From Oceanirhabdus sp942490885 (GTDB lineage: Bacteria; Bacillota; Clostridia; Clostridiales; Clostridiaceae): a DNA stretch of 64,000 bases. The stretch covers positions 2,294,001 through 2,358,000 of the forward strand of contig CALNYT010000002.1 of assembly GCA_942490885.1 (NCBI GenBank), read 5' to 3'. Numbering within the stretch: the stretch's first letter is position 1; every line of letters begins with the position of its first letter. The translations under genes were made by a program, and so were the position numbers. Positions 52,392 through 60,332 of the stretch are shown one piece after another. Below the pieces are notes generated by a model. That model was not told where the DNA came from. It worked only from the letters and a program-made list of their open reading frames with translations, and did no database searches.

Positions 52392-53214
52392 ATATATGAT
52401 TAAAGACATTGGGACATTAAAAGTTAAAGAAATAAAAGATATTGTAAAGAAAGAATTGGACGATATGTATAGTTCTAAAGATACAGTCAATATAGAAGAA
52501 TTAATTTCAACTTTAGCAGAAGATGGGCGAAGTGCGGTAAATGCATTAAAAATAAAGTGTGAGAAAGAAATAACTAAACTGCAGAATGAGATTGAAAGAG
52601 TAAGAAAACTTTATGAATTTGATATAGCTCATAATAGTGGGGTGATTATCGCTGGTGTTGATGAAGTTGGTAGGGGGCCATTAGCGGGTCCTATTGTTGC
52701 AGCTGGAGTAGTTTTGGATTATAGTTCTTTGGAAGTAGAGAACTTGATATTAGGAATAAATGACTCTAAGAAAATTAAAGACAGTGAAAGAGAAAGATTA
52801 TTTGATGAGATAATAAAAAAATGTGTAGATTATAAGATAGTAGGACTTGATAATCTAGCTATTGATAAACATGGAATTGCTTGGTGTAATAATGAAATAT
52901 TTAAGAATGCAATTCTAGGGCTAAATGTTAAGCCGGAGAAAATTTTATGTGATGGGTATTGTATTAAAAATTTCGATGTAGAGAATGAAGCAATAATTAA
53001 AGGTGATACCAAGAGTGCAGCTATTGCTTGTGCCTCTATTCTAGCAAAAGTTTATAGAGATAGGATAATGAAAAAGTATTCAGAAAAGTATACAGAATAT
53101 GATTTTCATAGTAATGTTGGATATGGAACAGAAAAACATATTGAGGCATTAAAAAAATATGGATATACTGATATCCATAGAAAATCATTCATAAAAAATT
53201 TTATTAATTTATAG
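52363..53214 (+). CDS. rnhB: Ribonuclease HII
   Basis: It removes ribonucleotides from RNA-DNA hybrids and single ribonucleotides from DNA. The catalytic motif GVDEVGRGPLAGP, NDSKKIKDSERERL, GDTKSAAIACASILAKVYRD and the C-terminal FHSNVGYGT are present. An N-terminal helical extension of about 90 residues is typical of Firmicutes. The start is uncertain: TTG 52363 fits AGGGGAGGG at 5-6 bases; ATG 52396 lacks a good site. It overlaps rbgA. Confidence 0.93.
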   Translation: MVKSLLRSHKYMIKDIGTLKVKEIKDIVKKELDDMYSSKDTVNIEELISTLAEDGRSAVNALKIKCEKEITKLQNEIERVRKLYEFDIAHNSGVIIAGVDEVGRGPLAGPIVAAGVVLDYSSLEVENLILGINDSKKIKDSERERLFDEIIKKCVDYKIVGLDNLAIDKHGIAWCNNEIFKNAILGLNVKPEKILCDGYCIKNFDVENEAIIKGDTKSAAIACASILAKVYRDRIMKKYSEKYTEYDFHSNVGYGTEKHIEALKKYGYTDIHRKSFIKNFINL

Positions 53215-53252
53215 ATATAAATTTAATTGAATACATTGTTATTTTTTAAGAT

Positions 53253-53285
53253 AAAGGACTCTAATAATTTGGAGTCCTTTTTATA
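53253..53285. terminator. Terminator after rnhB
   Basis: AAAGGACTC pairs with GAGTCCTTT, with TTATA following; it lies between convergent rnhB and yraN. Confidence 0.85.
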
Positions 53286-53310
53286 ATTTAACAAAAAATT
53301 TACAATTGTA

Positions 53311-53670
53311 TTACCAAATTATATCTTTATCATGATATATAGAAGAATTAGTGCCGTTATTTACAACTCTTATCAGATCAATACGAGCATTTTGATTTGG
53401 AAAATATTTATTTAAATATATAGAAGCTGAATGTCTAATTCTATTTAATTGTTTTTTTGAAACAGCGGGATAGGTATCAAAAGTATCAAAAAACTTACTT
53501 TTTACTTCTATAAAGCAAACGCAATTATTTGATTTATCGTGGGCAATAATATCAATTTCTCCTAGCTTATGCTTATAGTTAGTGGCTATTATCATGAAGT
53601 TATTAGCTTTAAGATAAGTACTAACAATATTCTCATTTATACTACCGAAAGTTTTTTTATAAGATTTCAT
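53311..53670 (-). CDS. yraN: UPF0102 family endonuclease-like protein YraN
   Basis: A 119-aa protein with a restriction-endonuclease-like fold: GEIDIIAHD and CFIEVKSK supply the PD-(D/E)xK-type residues. Its function is not established. The start at 53670 (MKSYKKTFG) has AAGGGAG upstream; an earlier start at 53688 would place that site inside the gene. It commonly lies beside rnhB and comM, as here, but on the minus strand. Confidence 0.88.
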   Translation of the reverse strand: MKSYKKTFGSINENIVSTYLKANNFMIIATNYKHKLGEIDIIAHDKSNNCVCFIEVKSKFFDTFDTYPAVSKKQLNRIRHSASIYLNKYFPNQNARIDLIRVVNNGTNSSIYHDKDIIW

Positions 53671-53837
53671 AGTATACTCCCTTCTCACAGTTTTCTGTTC
53701 TTTCTTTTTATTCTTTGGTTATATATTAAGAGTATTGACAAATTGAAATTATAAAAACATATGTTTTAAAAATGATTATAAAAATCAAGTTATTGTCAAT
53801 AATTATGATTGTAAATCATAATTTTAGGAGGAAGTAT

Positions 53838-55010
53838 ATGGCGTTAAATGTGAAAAGTGTTTGCATTGAAGGAATAGGTGGTCAGCTAATTCAAGTAGAG
53901 GTAGAAGTATCAAAAGGACTTACTTCCTTTAATATTGTTGGACTTGGAAGTACTGAAGTGAAAGAGGCAAAAGATAGAGTTAGGGCAGCAATTGAAAATT
54001 CAAATTTAAAATTCCCATCAGGGCGAATAACTGTGAACTTAGCGCCGGCGGATGTAAGGAAAGAAGGGACATTATTTGATTTGCCAATTGCAATAGCATT
54101 ATTATGTATAGAATATGGTATATCTATTGAGGGTCTTGACAGTGATATTATATTTGGAGAACTATCTTTAAATGGAGATCTGCGGAGTATTAAAGGGGCG
54201 TTCACCTTGATCAAGAGTTTAAGTGAAATTGGTGAGAAAAAATTTATTATACCATATGGTAATTTAAAAGAATGTTTAACAATTGAAGGAATTGAGATAT
54301 ATCCTTTTAGTTGTTTAAGAGAGGCTTTTATGTATGTTAAATATAGAGATATGAAAGGCATTGAATGTGAAAGACCTACATTTAGTACTGATATGGATTA
54401 TAAAGTGGATATGTCAGAAGTTATAGGAAATGAATATGGTAAAAGAGCCTTGGAAGTTGCTGCAGCGGGAAAACATAATGTATTGATATTGGGTCCCCCT
54501 GGATCTGGAAAAAGTATGTTGGCTAGTAGGTTTTATACTATATTACCCAATCTTACTTATGAAGAAAGTTTAGAAGTGACCAGCATTTACTCAGCAGTAG
54601 GAAAGATATCTAATGAAGGATTAATGAATAGACGACCTTTTAGAGCACCTCATAATAGTATAACAGAATTAGGTCTTATAGGTGGTGGGAGGAATTTATT
54701 GCCAGGAGAAATAACATTAGCACATAAAGGTGTTTTGTTTATTGATGAATTTTTAGAACTTGAAAGAGCTAAAATTGAAACATTAAGACAACCTATTGAA
54801 GATAAGAAGGTTCAGATTAATAAAAATTTAAAATATATAGAGTATCCATGTGATTTTATTTTTATTGCGACATCTAATTTATGTCCTTGTGGTTACTATG
54901 GTGATGACATGAATGAATGTAAATGCACATTAACACAGATTAATAGATATAGATCTAAATTATCAGGGCCTATCTTGGATATTACTGGACACAAAAAGAC
55001 ATCTCTGTAA
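53838..55010 (+). pseudogene. comM: comM (YifB, Mg chelatase-like ATPase), truncated by element insertion
   Basis: The frame starts at ATG 53838 behind AGGAGGAAG. The N-terminal Lon-protease-like domain (VEVSKGLTSFNIVGL, FPSGRITVNLAPADVRKEG) is followed by the AAA domain with GPPGSGKSMLA, RPFRAPHNSITELGLIGGG and LFIDEFLEL. Homology stops after LSGPILD, where the family continues with an R-I-D segment and about 110 further residues. Here nine unrelated residues and a stop follow. In other bacteria ComM is a DNA helicase aiding recombination during transformation; this copy has lost the end of its ATPase domain. Confidence 0.9.
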
Positions 55011-55031
55011 CCTTTGACTGGTACAAGGAAA

Positions 55032-55168
55032 GAACTAAAACATACAAATGTAATTTATATATAATGATATAGCAGACAAGCACTGAAATTGCTATGAATA
55101 ACTAAAGAAGTCCGAGTTGGTCACAGTGGAATAAACGGAGACTACTGTGGACGTATGTTTTTTAGTTC
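55032..55168 (+). repeat. Inverted repeat next to the element boundary
   Basis: GAACTAAAACATAC (55032-55045) is complementary to GTATGTTTTTTAGTTC (55153-55168) apart from two extra T. The 107 bases between contain a second stem, CACAGT/ACTGTG (about 55122-55149). The structure lies about 50 bases inside the element. It may be an attachment-site arm, an RNA or the remnant of a small insertion; I cannot tell. Confidence 0.6.
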
Positions 55169-55299
55169 GTAACATAAAAATATTTATTAACTATAATTTT
55201 TATTTAAAATTGACAACACTTTTTTGGGATAACTACTTCTTTGATTATTAAGCTTTAATGTTGTGATTTAACTCATTATTTTTAAAAAGGAATATCACA

Positions 55300-55434
55300 A
55301 TGAAATTTTTATTAACCAATTAAGAAACAATCGAACTATGTAAAGAAATAGTTGAATCAAAATTTGAAATTATGAGTGTTCTTCTTGTATCTGACGAGTA
55401 TATGAATGGGATGATATCAGACGGTTTGCTTTAG
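55300..55434 (+). pseudogene. Degenerate small reading frame
   Basis: ATG 55300 with AAAAGGA upstream starts MKFLLTN, then a stop at 55321, after which the same frame stays open to 55434 (ETIELCKEIVESKFEIMSVL). It looks like a decayed gene; I do not recognise the family. Around it, 55169-55299 and 55435-55590 are AT-rich and show nothing I can name. Confidence 0.3.
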
Positions 55435-55593
55435 ATATCTAAAATATCAGATAAACAAAGGAAGGGTTAACAGTTAATTCAACGTGTAAGGTATTGATAT
55501 TGAAAATTGTTTTGAGGTAAAGAAATTCGTATAACTTATTAATGAATATAATGAAACTAATGAGAAAGCTTTATTCTGGTTCGTAATCAAATT

Positions 55594-55632
55594 AAAAGGA
55601 CACGTGGGTAATGGTATATCACGCGTCTTTTG
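55594..55632. terminator. Terminator-like hairpin
   Basis: AAAAGGACACGTG pairs imperfectly with CACGCGTCTTTT across a 14-base loop, with T-rich flank. Nothing recognisable lies between it and 55795. Confidence 0.5.
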
Positions 55633-55795
55633 GTTTGATTAGAATTGCTTTCTGAATATATCAAAGAATAAACATATACTTTTCATAAGTGAGTGCATAT
55701 TAACAGAAGAAATAACAGCTATATATAAGGCTGCAAATTAACTAGTATAGGATTTTAATTTTACATAAACATTTAAACCCATAGAATATTAATTT

Positions 55796-56023
55796 TTAAG
55801 AGTTAGGTGTTTTTTTCTTTTTCATAAAAAAGTATACTGACAATATTAGAAATAAATATACAAATACATTATCAGTAATTATGGGAAGAGATATTGTTAA
55901 ATTTCTAGGTCCGTTTAAACCATATTTTACCCCTAAGAATAAAATATAAGTTAACCTATCAAAACTATAGAAAACAGCTGAAAAAATTAAAAATAGTACA
56001 CTAAATTTTTTAGAATTAAACAA
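55796..56023 (-). CDS. Small membrane protein, 75 aa
   Basis: A frame starting with TTG behind AGAGGGGTG encodes a 75-residue protein with two hydrophobic segments (about 7-32 and 48-66) and a basic tail KKKKTPNS. It has no recognisable family. It lies downstream of the secreted-protein gene on the same strand, so the two could be co-transcribed. Confidence 0.5.
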   Translation of the reverse strand: MFNSKKFSVLFLIFSAVFYSFDRLTYILFLGVKYGLNGPRNLTISLPIITDNVFVYLFLILSVYFFMKKKKTPNS

Positions 56024-56096
56024 GATTTACACCCCTCTTTATAAAAATAAACCTAATAGTTGGTTAACTATTAAGTTCATTTTAATATTAATGATT

Positions 56097-56795
56097 TTAA
56101 TTATTATAACCAGGTTTTTCAAGCATAGCTCTTTTAGGTCTATGCGAGTAAGTAATTATCTCTCCATCACTAACTTCTTCAGTTTGGAAACCCCAATTAC
56201 CTACATCAACTTGATACACATCGATTTTTTCTAATATTACTTTATATTTATCGAAACCAACAGCAATATAAAAATCTACTTTGGTATAGTTTGTATCATT
56301 ATATTTATCATGAAATTCAAAGGTTATATTTTCTGATACTGTTGTTGAAAAACTACCAGTAGCATTTAAACCGAATCCAAGATTTATAGCTTCTTTTACC
56401 TTAGTTGAATAACTTCCTTCAAATGATACACTTCCATAAGTAGTGGTAGATTTTGTTGTTGTATAAGTAACTCCCGGTGTAACAACTGCAACATGTTTTT
56501 GATTTATCTCACTCTTTGAATCGGAACTAATTAGCCTGTCATATTTCCATTTATACTTGGAATATAAATAAAACCTATCACCTCCAGATAATGAATTAAG
56601 TCTATTTTTGTCAAGTTTAGTTTCGTCTATAAACTTTACTTCAATATTTCTATTTATAGGTTCAATGGTTGAAGTTATAGTTATATCACCCTTTTTGGTT
56701 TTGTGAACTTTACCTTCATCTTTTGTGTCAGCATAAACATTAAATGATGATAGTAATAGTACACATAAAATAAAAATTGAAAAAACTTTTTTCAT
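56097..56795 (-). CDS. Secreted beta-rich protein of unknown function
   Basis: A 232-aa protein with a clear signal peptide (MKKVFSIFILCVLLLSSFNV, cleavage after VYA). The mature part has a Thr/Ser-rich alternating stretch (TTTKSTTTYGSVSFEGSYST, then FGLNATGSFSTTVSENITF) that looks like amphipathic beta hairpins. Secreted Firmicutes proteins with this style are known without function; the pattern also recalls the membrane-inserting loops of beta pore-forming toxins, but that is only resemblance. A strong promoter precedes it, so it is likely expressed from the integrated element. Confidence 0.75.
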   Translation of the reverse strand: MKKVFSIFILCVLLLSSFNVYADTKDEGKVHKTKKGDITITSTIEPINRNIEVKFIDETKLDKNRLNSLSGGDRFYLYSKYKWKYDRLISSDSKSEINQKHVAVVTPGVTYTTTKSTTTYGSVSFEGSYSTKVKEAINLGFGLNATGSFSTTVSENITFEFHDKYNDTNYTKVDFYIAVGFDKYKVILEKIDVYQVDVGNWGFQTEEVSDGEIITYSHRPKRAMLEKPGYNN

Positions 56796-56828
56796 ATTTG
56801 TAACCCCTTTAAATTAATTGATAAGTAA

Positions 56829-56857
56829 ATTATATGCTTGATTCAATAAAATGTCAA
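56829..56857 (-). promoter_or_regulatory. Consensus sigma-A promoter of the secreted-protein gene
   Basis: On the minus strand, TTGACA (56857-56852) and TATAAT (56834-56829) lie exactly 17 bases apart; both boxes are perfect. Confidence 0.9.
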
Positions 56858-57003
56858 TAAATATTTATTTTTACTTTTTTACAAATAATTTCAATGATGG
56901 TGCGATATTTATCAATTTAAATAACCGCAAGTCTAAAATTAGTAAAATGATTTTCTATCAATGTATTAATTTTGGACAATATATATATTTTTAATCTATA
57001 ATA

Positions 57004-57040
57004 AAAATAACGACCACTTGTAAAATGTGAGCGTTATTTT
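57004..57040 (-). terminator. Terminator of the minus-strand small-gene group
   Basis: AAAATAACG/CGTTATTTT stem; read leftward it ends in a T-rich run. Between 56858 and 57003 I see nothing else. Confidence 0.7.
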
Positions 57041-57125
57041 GCTGCAATCAAATAGAAATATAATGTTGTAAGTATAATTTATTATATAGAAGTATTTCAA
57101 AGATATTTCGTATATTCTAATTTAA

Positions 57126-57392
57126 TCAATTACCCATATGAACAATAAGTGTATTAACAAGTGTACTTATATCTTCTTCTATCATTTCATCATACATAAG
57201 AGCCATTCCGTGTACCTCATTAAGTATAAAACTAAAAACTATTTCTTTTCTATCTGTAGGCTCCCAGAATCTTTTATCAATAGTAATTAATAATTCTTCT
57301 ATACCTTCTTTTTCTAATTGTTGAGCTATATCATCTGCTAGTTTATCAAGTTCAGCGTTATCCTTCAAAATATTTATTCTCTCATATTTCAT
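57126..57392 (-). CDS. Small acidic hypothetical protein, 88 aa
   Basis: The protein begins MKYERINILKDNAELDKLAD. It is acidic with predicted helix-strand-helix character and no membrane segment. The start at 57392 follows GAGAGGT; an earlier ATG at 57410 overlaps that site. I do not recognise the family. It is the last of three small minus-strand genes of the element. Confidence 0.6.
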   Translation of the reverse strand: MKYERINILKDNAELDKLADDIAQQLEKEGIEELLITIDKRFWEPTDRKEIVFSFILNEVHGMALMYDEMIEEDISTLVNTLIVHMGN

Positions 57393-57432
57393 TAAATTGA
57401 TACCTCTCATAATGGATAATTGAGTTATATTA

Positions 57433-57678
57433 CTAGTCTTTATTTATACTAATAACCACACCTAAACCACCGATTAAAGATATTATTGCTCCTATAAATC
57501 TAAAGTTGATTATATATTGTTCTATATAGAAATTACTAGATTCGTGGAGTGTATTATGTGCATATTTCCATACTTGTAACGCCAAATTCTCACCTATTTT
57601 GATACTGCTTAATAGAATCACTATTCCTAGTATTAACACACCTATAAAAACCGTTGTATTTGATACTGATTTTCTCAT
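57433..57678 (-). CDS. Small two-span membrane protein, 81 aa
   Basis: The protein starts MRKSVSNTTVFIGVLILG with AAGGGGGAT upstream. Hydrophobic segments lie at about 9-28 and 55-77 and the ends are charged. No family is recognised. It lies 40 bases upstream of the 88-aa gene on the same strand and probably shares its transcript. Confidence 0.6.
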   Translation of the reverse strand: MRKSVSNTTVFIGVLILGIVILLSSIKIGENLALQVWKYAHNTLHESSNFYIEQYIINFRFIGAIISLIGGLGVVISINKD

Positions 57679-57796
57679 AATTTTATCCCCCTTATATGTT
57701 GTACAATGATTGATTATTTTGACCATCTTATTATATTATATCTCACAATAACTGGTAATTCTATTGCAATATTCAAAAAGTACATAATAAGAGTGA

Positions 57797-57825
57797 AAAA
57801 GCGATTCCTTCATCAAGTCGCTTTT
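57797..57825 (-). terminator. Terminator overlapping the end of the 100-aa gene
   Basis: AAAAGCGA/TCGCTTTT stem, read leftward with T5; it begins inside the stop codon of the gene at 57824. Confidence 0.75.
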
Positions 57826-58126
57826 AAGTAGTTATTTTCATATGATTTTTAACGCACACTAAAATAGTAAACGCTTGGAATATAGTTAAATCCGTAATCT
57901 TATCTATGATGGGTTCTATATCTATGTCAAAGTCCATTATCCCAATATTGTCAAAGTGGTCTATGATAGCAGTTACGGGGTCGGAGCTAGTCATTAAATT
58001 ATCAACTACAGAGTTTAATTCTTGTCTTAAAAATTCTTGTTCGCTATTAGTAAAATGTTCGCATAATTCCCTACAAGTAATATCTAATATCACTTTAGGT
58101 ATTGAAACGGTAATTATCTTGTCCAT
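57824..58126 (-). CDS. Hypothetical helical protein, 100 aa
   Basis: The protein starts MDKIITVSIPKVILDITCRE and is mainly helical and acidic (DFDIDIEPIIDKITDL). The start at 58126 has AAAGGGGTGA upstream; a longer frame would begin at 58168 without a site. No family is recognised. It is the first minus-strand gene beside the divergent control region, the place where phages often keep lysogeny or accessory genes. Confidence 0.6.
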   Translation of the reverse strand: MDKIITVSIPKVILDITCRELCEHFTNSEQEFLRQELNSVVDNLMTSSDPVTAIIDHFDNIGIMDFDIDIEPIIDKITDLTIFQAFTILVCVKNHMKITT

Positions 58127-58171
58127 AATATTCACCCCTTTAGTGTAAAAATAAATTCCTTTAATCATTTC

Positions 58172-58356
58172 AGCTTATTAAGCTTAGTAGATTAATTTTT
58201 GAATAAACCTTTTCATCTAGTTTACATAATCAATCCTAACATAAAAGACTTGCTAAACCTAGTGAAAATACTTGGACAAATATCCATCATTTAAAACACG
58301 TCTTTGTATAAAAGTAAGTGGTTCAGCTAAAACTAAATTAAGCAAAGCAAGCTTAA
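58172..58356. promoter_or_regulatory. Divergent control region with two related dyads
   Basis: AGCTTATTAAGCT (58172-58184) is a perfect dyad. TTAAGC and GCTTAA (58338-58356, seven bases apart) form a second with the same half-site. They flank the space between the divergent genes at 58126 and 58381 and are good candidates for operators of the XRE regulator. Confidence 0.45.
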
Positions 58357-58380
58357 CGCGCGAAATAAAGGTGGGTGGGT

Positions 58381-58782
58381 ATGAATAGTGAGGAAAAAGC
58401 AGTAATTCAACGATTAAATACAGGTAAAAAGTTAAAAGAGTTAAGGACAAACAAAGGTTTGACAATTACGGATATAGGTAAAGCTTGGGGAATATCCGCC
58501 AATTATGTAAGTGAAATTGAGAGAGGTATGAAAATTCCTTCTGACCACTTAATTATAAAAATCGCTGAATTCTATGGACTAGACGAGAATAGTTTATTTG
58601 AAGGCTTTGGGAAGATACCTTTATTAGTTAGAGAAGAATTTGAACACAACAAATCATTACAACGCGCATTATTAGAAGTTGCGAAATCTAAGAAATTAAC
58701 AGAGGAAAAGAAAGAACGCATATACGACCAGGCATATAGGGCATTAAAAGAACTAATTAGGAGTGAAGAAGAGAATGAGTGA
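58381..58782 (+). CDS. XRE-family transcriptional regulator
   Basis: A 133-aa protein with an N-terminal helix-turn-helix (about 13-68): GKKLKELRTNKGLTITDIGK and GISANYVSEIERGMKIPSD. The C-terminal half is charged and helical, perhaps for dimerisation. The start is ATG 58381 behind AAAGGTGGG. Its place at the head of the replication module and opposite the minus-strand genes suggests a lysogeny or module repressor. It overlaps the next gene by 8 bases. Confidence 0.88.
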   Translation: MNSEEKAVIQRLNTGKKLKELRTNKGLTITDIGKAWGISANYVSEIERGMKIPSDHLIIKIAEFYGLDENSLFEGFGKIPLLVREEFEHNKSLQRALLEVAKSKKLTEEKKERIYDQAYRALKELIRSEEENE

Positions 58783-59176
58783 AACCTTTGAAGTAAGTTG
58801 GAACACCTTAATGATTATAAAGAACGTAGCAATACTATTTTTAGGTATGGGTCTAGGAATGATAATACTTACAATATTTTTTGGGTATATGTTTCATAGG
58901 ATTAAGAAGGTTTCGGACTTATCAGACATAAGCGCTATGAAATTAAGGTGCGGAGAATCAACTCACTATTTTGTGAATCCCGATAATATCCAGGAGAGCG
59001 TAGAATCACTTTTGCTACTAATTTACTTTTTCTTTCATAGAGGTAAACACATTTCAGCTAAAGACGCAAAGAGAACGAAACGTATTATTTACACGATTTT
59101 TTTGATTATAATCGGTGCCGTGATAGTCTTAATATTCCTAAGCTTCGGCATATCCGCACCACCTACAACCCCTTAA
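58775..59176 (+). CDS. Membrane protein of unknown function, 133 aa
   Basis: Two hydrophobic segments (about 15-40 and 105-130) bracket a soluble middle portion (KKVSDLSDISAMKLRCGEST). ATG 58775 is preceded by AGGAGTGA and overlaps the regulator stop. No known family is seen. Pairing of an XRE regulator with a small membrane protein raises the possibility of a signalling or exclusion role, which is inference. Confidence 0.65.
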   Translation: MSETFEVSWNTLMIIKNVAILFLGMGLGMIILTIFFGYMFHRIKKVSDLSDISAMKLRCGESTHYFVNPDNIQESVESLLLLIYFFFHRGKHISAKDAKRTKRIIYTIFLIIIGAVIVLIFLSFGISAPPTTP

Positions 59177-59213
59177 CTTGAAAATTAATATTCAAATCTA
59201 ATTCAATAAGTAG

Positions 59214-59246
59214 CCGTAACAAATCTATACCTTTTGCGATATGTAT
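59214..59246 (+). promoter_or_regulatory. ECF-type promoter motif, copy 1
   Basis: CCGTAAC (59214-59220), 16 bases, CGATATGTAT (59237-59246). The same two boxes at the same spacing occur at 60272 and, with small changes, at 63602. Confidence 0.65.
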
Positions 59247-59274
59247 TAAAAAACAATCGTAGGAGGTATTTTTT

Positions 59275-60252
59275 ATGTTAAAAGACAATAGTAGCAACAA
59301 TTCAAATATTTTTATTAAGGTATATGTGGAAGCTTTTAGGAGTGGGATATACAACGAATTAGATAGTGGAGCTTTCAAAACCCTAATGATGTTGGCTACT
59401 TACCAAAACGAAAAGGGTGAGTGCTTTCCGTCACAAGCAGAACTTGCAGAGAAATTAGGAGTTGCAGAAAGAACAGTGCGCAGGCATATAAAAAAGTTAG
59501 TTGAATATAGGCTTCCAAATAATGCAGTGATATTCGAGAAGACTAAGAAAAAGGGATTGGAAAAGGGTTACTATTTTTCATACTATAAATTTTCTTTTGA
59601 ATCGGGTTTGAGGTTTGGTAATGAGGATATGGTTGACCAAAAAGATAGGACACAGAGGTTAAAGCAACAGGACTCCGCTGACAAAACCTATAGGACACAG
59701 AGGGTAAAATTGCAGGATAGCAAAGACCGTAACCCTAGGAATCCGTTGTCCCATAAAGAAGAACCAATAAAACTAGAACCAATAACTAAAACCAAAGAAG
59801 AAGAACCAATAATTAAACCAAAAGAAGAACTAAAAAAAGAACCACCAAAACAAATAACATCAAAAGATATTATAAGTAAGTTCCGTCAGCTATATAAAGA
59901 TAAATATGGAGTAGAGTATCCAATGAATAAAAGTGATTGGGGAAGATTCGGAAAACTATTTAATGCTAAGTTAATCGGTAACTATGAACCAGAGATTATC
60001 TTAGGAGCTACGGAAGCAATATTCGCCAATTACGATGAGCGTTGGAAAAAGAATGGATTTGAAAGACCATCTTTATGGAACTATACCACCTTTGTATTTA
60101 CACAGGCAGTAGCAATAGCCCAAGATAACACACAGAAAGCCCAGGAGAACGCCAAAAGATATGCAGAAGCTCAAAGGTTAGCCGAAGCCTCAAATGCTCT
60201 CATAGAGGACGAAGAGGACGTTCTTGCATTGTTGAATAGTATTGGCAATTAA
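59275..60252 (+). CDS. Phage-type replication initiator with winged helix-turn-helix
   Basis: A 325-aa protein. A winged-helix DNA-binding domain (about 28-85) shows CFPSQAELAEKLGVAERTVR, the HTH_36 type found in phage replisome organisers. A Lys/Glu/Pro-rich linker with short duplications (RTQRLKQQDS and RTQRVKLQDS) follows, then a C-terminal helical domain (about 200-290). AGGAGGT precedes the ATG. It is followed by loader and helicase genes, which supports an initiator role. The linker DNA carries direct repeats that may be the origin. Confidence 0.82.
   Translation: MLKDNSSNNSNIFIKVYVEAFRSGIYNELDSGAFKTLMMLATYQNEKGECFPSQAELAEKLGVAERTVRRHIKKLVEYRLPNNAVIFEKTKKKGLEKGYYFSYYKFSFESGLRFGNEDMVDQKDRTQRLKQQDSADKTYRTQRVKLQDSKDRNPRNPLSHKEEPIKLEPITKTKEEEPIIKPKEELKKEPPKQITSKDIISKFRQLYKDKYGVEYPMNKSDWGRFGKLFNAKLIGNYEPEIILGATEAIFANYDERWKKNGFERPSLWNYTTFVFTQAVAIAQDNTQKAQENAKRYAEAQRLAEASNALIEDEEDVLALLNSIGN
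59642..59844 (+). repeat. Direct repeats inside the initiator gene (candidate origin)
   Basis: ATAGGACACAGAGG occurs at 59645 and again at 59690, 45 bases apart. GAACCAATAA then occurs three times, at 59761, 59776 and 59803, with a shorter GAACCA at 59839, in a very A-rich stretch. Confidence 0.5.
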
Positions 60253-60271
60253 AATAAATAGTTCAATGTAT

Positions 60272-60304
60272 CCGTAACGGACATACTTTTATTGCGATAT
60301 GTAT
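60272..60304 (+). promoter_or_regulatory. ECF-type promoter motif, copy 2
   Basis: CCGTAAC (60272-60278), 16 bases, CGATATGTAT (60295-60304), 29 bases before the loader gene; upstream TTCAAT is also shared with copy 1. Confidence 0.65.
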
Positions 60305-60332
60305 AGGTTAGAAAGCTAAGGAGGACAAACCA

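Noticed and set aside
53891..54361. A 156-codon minus-strand frame within comM
   Set aside because: It is antisense to the conserved N-terminal domain and has no family resemblance.
55207..55240. TTGACA near 55210 as a promoter for the decayed frame
   Set aside because: No -10-like hexamer lies at an acceptable distance.
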